The position numbers and the translations under genes were made by a program. DNA of 10,711 bases from Bacillota bacterium (GTDB taxonomy: Bacteria > Bacillota > Clostridia > Acetivibrionales > DSM-1351): assembly GCA_023417285.1 (NCBI GenBank), contig JAEZFR010000545.1, positions 1 through 10,711 on the forward strand. Direction: 5' to 3'. Below the pieces are notes generated by a model, which searched no databases, was not told the DNA's origin, and worked only from the letters and a program-made list of their open reading frames with translations. Below are positions 6,650 to 10,711 of the stretch, piece by piece (positions within the stretch are counted from its first letter, which is position 1; the number at the start of each line of letters is the position of its first letter).

Positions 6650-7927
6650 ATGAAATTATTTGAGAATAAGAAAAAAAAAGGTTCAAAGGAGTTACAACTC
6701 TGCCTAAAAGATGAATATGGAATTGAAGTGTACCACGAAAGGAAAATGTTTCCCGAAGAACTAAAGGAAAAAGGATACAGGCAATTGCCAAGCGAGGCTC
6801 TTGGACGCTTGACACCGATATTTCAATATGTACCGCAACTTGCTGTTCAGAATATCAATAATGGTGGAGTTCAGGTTGCATTTAAGGAGGCAGTAGAAGG
6901 TACTTACCGGGTAATTTTGGATCCTGGTACGATTCTGGCTAAATCAAAACAAACTGCTGGGGCTTTTCGAGGCACTGAGCTAAATCAAGTGACAAACAAG
7001 GTGGCTGGTCAAGCTGAATTTATTGAGAACAGTTCATTACTGTCTGTTTCAGCTGCACCACAGGTGGCTTTAAATATTTTTAATGCTGCATCTTTTGTTA
7101 CTGGACAATATTTTATGGCACAGGTTAATGAAAAGCTGTCAGATATCAAAGATGGTCTAGATCGAATTGAACAATTTCTTGATGCGGATAAACAAAGTAA
7201 ACTCAAGGCGGATCTTAAGACACTTGAGAAAATTAATAAGCAGATTGCCTTAATTAAAGATGATGAAGTACAAAAAAATGCTACGATAACGCAGCTAAAA
7301 TTAATCCAAACACAGGCGCAGGGGTTTATCATCTTTTATCAGGGGCAAGTAGGAAGTGTCAGACAGTCCGCTGGTATTAAAGATAAGGATAAGAAGATTG
7401 TTAAGAATATAAATAATGTCGGAAATTACATGATTCAGTATCGGTGCGCAACATTAACGTATTGCATGGCAAATCTTATGGAGCTTTATTTGATGGATGC
7501 ACCTGATACCGATTATTTTAAGATTGTTCATGAAGATCTTAGAGAAATTGTAAACCAGTATAAAGTTGATTATTGTTTATGTAAGGATAAGATGAAGCTT
7601 TATCTGGATTCAAATAATGCATTAAATAAGAGAAACTCAATTCAGATTTCTGCTGATGCAGCAGTTGGTGTTGCTCTAACTGTAGTTACCAGAATGCCAG
7701 TTGGCATTAAGGCTGCCAGATATGTCGATGATATTTTTAATGAAAAACGTAAAGAAAAGAAAATAGAAAAAATTGAAAGTCTTAAACGATATATGGATTA
7801 CTGCGGAGATACAGAGCTCTTGGATTCGTCTGTTAATGGCATTTCCAGATATATCGCAGCTACGACTAATACAATCGAACTTCTTAAGGTTGAAAATGAC
7901 TACTATACTAATATATTGCAAGAGTAG
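6650..7927 (+). CDS. Unknown protein with two hydrophobic stretches and a coiled coil
   Basis: I cannot name the family. The 425-residue product has no signal peptide; it starts with a lysine-rich MKLFENKKKKGSK. Residues about 45-125 are globular with many glycines. A hydrophobic, alanine-rich stretch follows at about 127-158, then a heptad-like charged helix at about 160-210 (EKLSDIKDGLDRIEQFL and onward). A second small-residue-rich hydrophobic segment lies at about 331-356 (ADAAVGVALTVVTRM), and a strongly basic patch (EKRKEKKIEKIE) at about 364-376. A helical membrane-associated or pore-forming role would fit this layout but is speculation. GGAGGG at 6640-6645 sits 4 bases before ATG 6650; the in-frame ATG at 6638 overlaps that site and is less likely. 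It stands alone, and the next gene starts 180 bases downstream. Confidence 0.85.
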   Translation: MKLFENKKKKGSKELQLCLKDEYGIEVYHERKMFPEELKEKGYRQLPSEALGRLTPIFQYVPQLAVQNINNGGVQVAFKEAVEGTYRVILDPGTILAKSKQTAGAFRGTELNQVTNKVAGQAEFIENSSLLSVSAAPQVALNIFNAASFVTGQYFMAQVNEKLSDIKDGLDRIEQFLDADKQSKLKADLKTLEKINKQIALIKDDEVQKNATITQLKLIQTQAQGFIIFYQGQVGSVRQSAGIKDKDKKIVKNINNVGNYMIQYRCATLTYCMANLMELYLMDAPDTDYFKIVHEDLREIVNQYKVDYCLCKDKMKLYLDSNNALNKRNSIQISADAAVGVALTVVTRMPVGIKAARYVDDIFNEKRKEKKIEKIESLKRYMDYCGDTELLDSSVNGISRYIAATTNTIELLKVENDYYTNILQE

Positions 7928-8108
7928 GGTTAGTTTACCATTATGTTTATACTGCAAGGATACCAGGCTTCCGATTAGGCTAATAATTAGAAGTTGAGAT
8001 GAAGATGAATTGGAATGTCAATGTTCAAGAGCTGTGAACAAGGGTTTATATAAGAATCTAAAATTGTGATAAGCTATGTCGAAATTATATAGAAGGAGCA
8101 ATTCAAAC

Positions 8109-9343
8109 ATGAATATAAAACAATCATTACTTAATGTATTTGTAAATACATTTAAGGGTATTAATAAGTTGAAAACAAATGAAGATACTACTCTTCTTCT
8201 CTAAATATAATTAATACTGCAAGTGTATCAAAATTATTTTATGAACCTGTTTTTGATTATTTGTTTCGTGAAAATAAGCTCGCAGAATATCATTTAGAGA
8301 GATCAATATATGAAGAACTTATCAATCATTATTTAAATAGTGATAGCAGTTCATACATTAAAATAATCATAACTAAAGAATCAGATAACGGAATATTTAT
8401 TGGTAGACTTGAAATTTTCAATTACAGTGGTAATCGTGATAACAAAATCTTTAATATTAGATTGCATAATGAATCGAACGATATCTTAAAAGTAGAAGAA
8501 TTTTTATTTTCATCTAATTGTTGTAACTGCGGAATAGAAGAACAAATCTATAGATACATAGCGATTCTCGCAAAAGAAGCAGGATATAAATACTTGCGTC
8601 CGTCCAATATCGTGTACACTTCAAATGATGAATTCGACTTTTCAGAATCAAAAATAGTTGATGTTTTCAGTACACTAAATAAGTTAAAGAAGTTGGGACT
8701 AGAAGATATGGAAAGTTTTAAAAAGGAGGTTGAATGCAATCAAGTAGAAAATGAATTTAACAGTATATTTAATTTATTTAAAGAAACATCAATAGATTTC
8801 AATTTGCATAACCTAATTTCTTTTGAGGATATTGTTGATGTAGATACTATTATATTGGAAACTAATCGAAAATTAACAGAAATGGATAAGAACTATTTGA
8901 TAAAAATGGCCCGCAAATTATACTGTCAATATAAACACTACCCAGATACAAGTTGTATCTTTAGTAAAAGATGTGTCTTACTCAGCAATATCGTACATTT
9001 TTTAGCAAGTGAGAAATTATTAATTCCTGATGCCGATAATACCATTCTAGACGGTTGTATGGATAAAAAGGGTGCACACACTGTATCAATAATACTGGGC
9101 AGACAAGTGGACGCCACTGCTGACCAATTTGTATATGACGACCATACACTTGATCCTTATGAAGATAATAGTTTATATTTTAATTATTTCAGTAGCAAAC
9201 CTAACAAATATCAACCAGAGATGATATCTGAATATATTTCATTATTTAACAAAACCTTTAAGAAATTGTCTGTATATCAATTTCTGTTTACTGAAGACAA
9301 CAACTTATATAAGAGATCGCTAGAAGTCCAAATACTTAGTTAA
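8109..9343 (+). pseudogene. Frameshifted gene: FkbH-type GNAT-like region plus possible Cys-His-Asp peptidase-like region
   Basis: The gene starts at ATG 8109 behind AGAAGGAG (8091-8098). It runs 31 codons to TAA at 8202-8204, within a CTCTTCTTCTCT tract. The frame shifted by one base continues SSSLNIINTASVSKLFYE straight into a long open frame to 9343, so a one-base loss or two-base gain near 8189-8201 explains the break. The long part has no own ribosome binding site. Numbering from TTG 8261, residues about 45-115 resemble the GNAT-like C-terminal domain of FkbH/HAD-IIIC proteins: VEEFLFSS (78-85), GIEEQIYRYIA and an alanine-rich helix, then a tyrosine-rich strand. The usual CoA-loop arginines and glycines are replaced by cysteines (NCCNC). 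Later, C238, H273 and D284 with DATADQF (284-290) resemble a papain/transglutaminase-like triad. It may be broken, phase-variable or a sequencing error. The domain calls are inference from short motifs. Confidence 0.65.
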
Positions 9344-9586
9344 TAACAGGAATAGATGTAAAGTTGCTTTTACAATACAAAGAAAGGGAGGAAGGTGACT
9401 TTTCCTAATTAGCCTATTAGATCATTATATAAAGTATTATAAGCATATAAATGTAAATAATTAACAATAAAGTAATATGTACTGTAAAAATACCAATAGG
9501 GCAAAAGAACTAAATTGTCATAACACACCAAAAGGGAACTGTAGGCTTTGTAAAAGCGAAACCACACTTGACTTAGGGGGATTAAA
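9344..9586. other. Short gap with no gene seen
   Basis: This stretch is AT-rich with no hairpin terminator and no convincing promoter pair. A purine-rich GGGAGGAAGG at about 9386-9395 looks like a ribosome binding site but no open frame of useful length follows it. The 74-codon minus-strand frame over 9409-9633 is hydrophobic, runs into the next gene and lacks support. Confidence 0.4.
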
Positions 9587-10165
9587 ATGAAAAAAAGAAT
9601 TATTATAGCTACTGTACTATTTATAAATATCATATTGCTATTAACTCAGTGTACATATCACAGTGCTGATGATTCGATTGATAATACTGAATCTAGGTAT
9701 TATTCTGCTATATATGGTGCTTATAATAATGAGTGTTCGGTAGCATTTTTTGAATTTGCAAATATCTTAGATTTATTAGGTAAATGTAAGAATTCTGATG
9801 ATATTATTTATATAAAAGGAAGAATTGATGGATATACTAGCAGAGGAACATTTATGTATTCCCTTATTCAAGAAAATATTAAACAAACTAAAATTCCAAT
9901 TCTAGATACTGATTTTAATGATTCTGTCTTTGAGGCCTTAAAATACATGAAAGATTATTTGACAAAAGTTAATGACATATTAGCTAAGAAAGATATAGAC
10001 ACACTTACCGGCTTGACACCTGAATTTGATGAATTACATAGCTTGACCACTAAATTTGATATAAACAATACCTTATATAATAACAAGAGTAATAAAACTG
10101 AAGATATTAAAATAATCAATCAAATTATTAAGGTATTTACAAGTTCAAAAATATTTGTTGAGTAG
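9587..10165 (+). CDS. Small exported protein, possible lipoprotein, unknown function
   Basis: A 192-residue protein starting MKKR, followed by a hydrophobic core to residue 19 and then TQC, with Cys22 as a possible lipid-attachment residue. The lipobox (LLTQC) has glutamine directly before the cysteine, where glycine, alanine or serine is normal. Lipidation is therefore uncertain, and the protein may instead be secreted or N-terminally anchored. The mature part is charged and mostly helical with no cysteine cluster or known motif: a KNSDDIIYIKGRIDGY region, an amphipathic helix near ALKYMKDYLTKVNDILAKK, and an asparagine-rich tail. I recognise no family. AGGGGG at 9575-9580 precedes ATG 9587 by 6 bases, so the start is firm. 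Its neighbours give no functional clue. A perfect 12-base palindrome lies just downstream at 10168-10179. Confidence 0.82.
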   Translation: MKKRIIIATVLFINIILLLTQCTYHSADDSIDNTESRYYSAIYGAYNNECSVAFFEFANILDLLGKCKNSDDIIYIKGRIDGYTSRGTFMYSLIQENIKQTKIPILDTDFNDSVFEALKYMKDYLTKVNDILAKKDIDTLTGLTPEFDELHSLTTKFDINNTLYNNKSNKTEDIKIINQIIKVFTSSKIFVE

Positions 10166-10198
10166 TACAATTATAATTGATGTGAAACACCCAAAAAA

Positions 10199-10432
10199 TT
10201 ACAACAATAAACTACTATAAATCTCTAGCATTAATTCCTCAATGCGTTTATAATCGGGCTCCTCACGGAGGGAAGTGTTTATAGCAGTAGCTTTAAACTG
10301 TTGCTCAAACTTTTCTAGCATCTCAAAAATACAAAAATATTTCAAAGCTAATAAAAATTCTACCATGTACAAATTATTATGAAAACTATTTATTATGATA
10401 TATAGCAGGCTATCTTGGGATAGCCATGCCAT
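10199..10432 (-). pseudogene. Short minus-strand frame, possible gene remnant
   Basis: Read on the minus strand, ATG 10432-10430 opens 77 codons to TAA at 10201-10199. The product starts MAWLSQDSLLYIIINSF and has a helical, balanced sequence (FEMLEKFEQQFKATAINTSL, then EEPDYKRIEELMLEIYSSLL). This looks like real protein rather than noise. No ribosome binding site precedes the ATG. The frame extends further upstream, but there it only reads the antisense of the 15-bp repeat array as a monotonous leucine/isoleucine run. It overlaps the start of the plus-strand repeat frame by 38 bases. Either it is a remnant of a lost gene, or the array frame starts later than proposed. No family recognised. 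Confidence 0.35.
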
Positions 10433-10592
10433 AAGAGATAAAGAATTAAGAAAGATAACGATTAGTAATATCAAAGTAAGTAATATCAAAGTAAGTAATA
10501 TCAAAATAAGTGATATCAAGGTAAGTAATACCAAGATTAGCAATGTAAAGATAAGTAATGTAAACATAACTAATATCAAATTCGGTAGATAA
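10395..10592 (+). CDS. Small pentapeptide-repeat-like protein (65 residues)
   Basis: A 65-residue frame. After a 22-residue charged leader (MIYSRLSWDS and onward), eight consecutive five-residue units follow: the S-N-I-K-V type, with S/T, N/D and I/V/T in fixed places, then FGR and stop. The pattern fits the pentapeptide-repeat consensus A(D/N)LXX, in which a small residue, Asn/Asp and a central hydrophobic build a right-handed beta-helix. Eight units make only two coils, short for the family. The stop (10590-10592) abuts the AAGGAG of the next gene, suggesting translational coupling. Against it, no ribosome binding site precedes ATG 10395, and the antisense strand is also open. Third codon positions coincide on both strands here, so wobble cannot tell which is coding. 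It may be a fragment of a longer solenoid protein. Confidence 0.45.
   Translation: MIYSRLSWDSHAIRDKELRKITISNIKVSNIKVSNIKISDIKVSNTKISNVKISNVNITNIKFGR
10405..10429. other. Compact inverted repeat at the start of the repeat frame
   Basis: GGCTATC (10408-10414) pairs perfectly with GATAGCC (10419-10425) across TTGG. GCA (10405-10407) and TGC (10427-10429) add three pairs after a one-base bulge. There is no T-run, so it is not a terminator. It could be an RNA hairpin or a protein-binding site. Confidence 0.55.
10461..10580 (+). repeat. Eight tandem 15-bp repeats
   Basis: Eight diverged copies of a 15-bp unit (first copy ATTAGTAATATCAAA) run without interruption and keep the reading frame in every copy. 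The left copies (2 and 3) are identical and divergence grows to the right, which suggests recent duplication at the left. There are no spacers, so this is not a CRISPR array. Confidence 0.85.
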
Positions 10593-10605
10593 GGAGTAGC
10601 TCTAT

Positions 10606-10711
10606 ATGATAACACAAAGAATTGAAAGGCAGAAGGAATATATAAACTCTCGTAAGCACAGAGATGTAAGGAGAAAGCTGACCCCTCAGGAATGGGACCT
10701 GTATAGCAGTC
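10606..10711 (+). CDS. Start of a gene cut by the window edge, unknown function
   Basis: ATG 10606 follows AAGGAG (10591-10596) by 9 bases and stays open to the end of the window, giving 35 codons. The product begins MITQRIERQKEYIN, with a basic stretch (SRKHRDVRRK) followed by LTPQEWDLYSS. The basic N-terminus suggests nucleic-acid contact, but nothing identifies a family. The ribosome binding site overlaps the end of the repeat frame, so the two are probably translated together. Confidence 0.65.
   Translation, partial: MITQRIERQKEYINSRKHRDVRRKLTPQEWDLYSS

Noticed and set aside
6510..6815. 101-codon minus-strand frame over the start of the 425-residue gene
   Set aside because: Half of it is antisense to a well-supported gene, and the remainder lacks a ribosome binding site.
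7009..7332. 107-codon minus-strand frame
   Set aside because: It lies wholly antisense inside the 425-residue gene, with a Ser/Cys/Leu-rich composition typical of shadow frames.
7676..7997. Frames on both strands at the end of the 425-residue gene
   Set aside because: They overlap the real gene out of frame or antisense and have no ribosome binding site or recognisable motif.
8183..8204. Programmed ribosomal frameshift site
   Set aside because: No X-XXY-YYZ slippery heptamer is present in the overlap, and no downstream stem-loop was seen.
8721..8736. AAGGAGG followed by ATG inside the GNAT-like gene
   Set aside because: The ATG at 8734 is out of frame with the gene; in frame the sequence simply codes Lys-Glu-Val-Glu.
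9409..9633. 74-codon minus-strand hydrophobic frame
   Set aside because: It starts inside the signal peptide region of the exported-protein gene on the opposite strand, and no ribosome binding site or motif supports it.
10461..10580. CRISPR array
   Set aside because: The 15-bp repeats are contiguous with no spacers and preserve a reading frame.

Overview
The window is AT-rich, with Gram-positive style ribosome binding sites (AGGAGG-type), ATG starts, a Firmicutes-type signal peptide and a clostridial-looking IS3 OrfA. It most resembles an accessory region of a Clostridia chromosome (Clostridiaceae or Lachnospiraceae). This placement rests on composition and gene style only; no rRNA, tRNA or core housekeeping gene is present.

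Layout from left to right. (1) 1-584: a tyrosine recombinase (integrase) broken by about three frameshifts and one stop, with its catalytic motifs still readable. (2) 603-1853: a 416-residue protein with a HEPN-like R-x4-H motif and two C-x2-C pairs. (3) 1854-2306: a gap holding a strong rho-independent terminator and a possible decayed small reading frame. (4) 2307-3239: an AlbA_2 (Schlafen-like) protein with a beta-rich C-terminal half. (5) 3352-3800: insertion-sequence debris, namely a frameshifted, truncated IS3-type orfA (minus strand) next to short direct repeats that resemble the end of an IS21-type element. (6) 3953-6214: a large secreted protein with a copper-amine-oxidase-N-like domain, a Kelch-type propeller and C-terminal repeats. 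(7) 6650-7927: a 425-residue protein of unknown function with two hydrophobic stretches around a coiled coil. (8) 8109-9343: a frameshifted gene whose product combines a GNAT-like region resembling the C-terminus of FkbH-type proteins with a possible Cys-His-Asp peptidase or transglutaminase-like region. (9) 9587-10165: a small exported, possibly lipidated protein. (10) 10199-10711: a short minus-strand frame, a row of eight 15-bp repeats that encode a pentapeptide-like solenoid, and the start of a gene cut by the window edge.

All intact genes are on the plus strand, but most are separated by gaps of 110-450 bases and have their own ribosome binding sites, so there is no obvious large operon. 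The decayed integrase, two kinds of IS debris, a frameshifted gene and several genes of defence-like type (HEPN, AlbA_2) suggest an old integration hotspot or genomic island that is being eroded. I see no single coherent multi-gene system. The best candidates for new biology are individual proteins: the HEPN plus zinc-binding protein, the AlbA_2 protein, and the GNAT/peptidase-like frameshifted gene.
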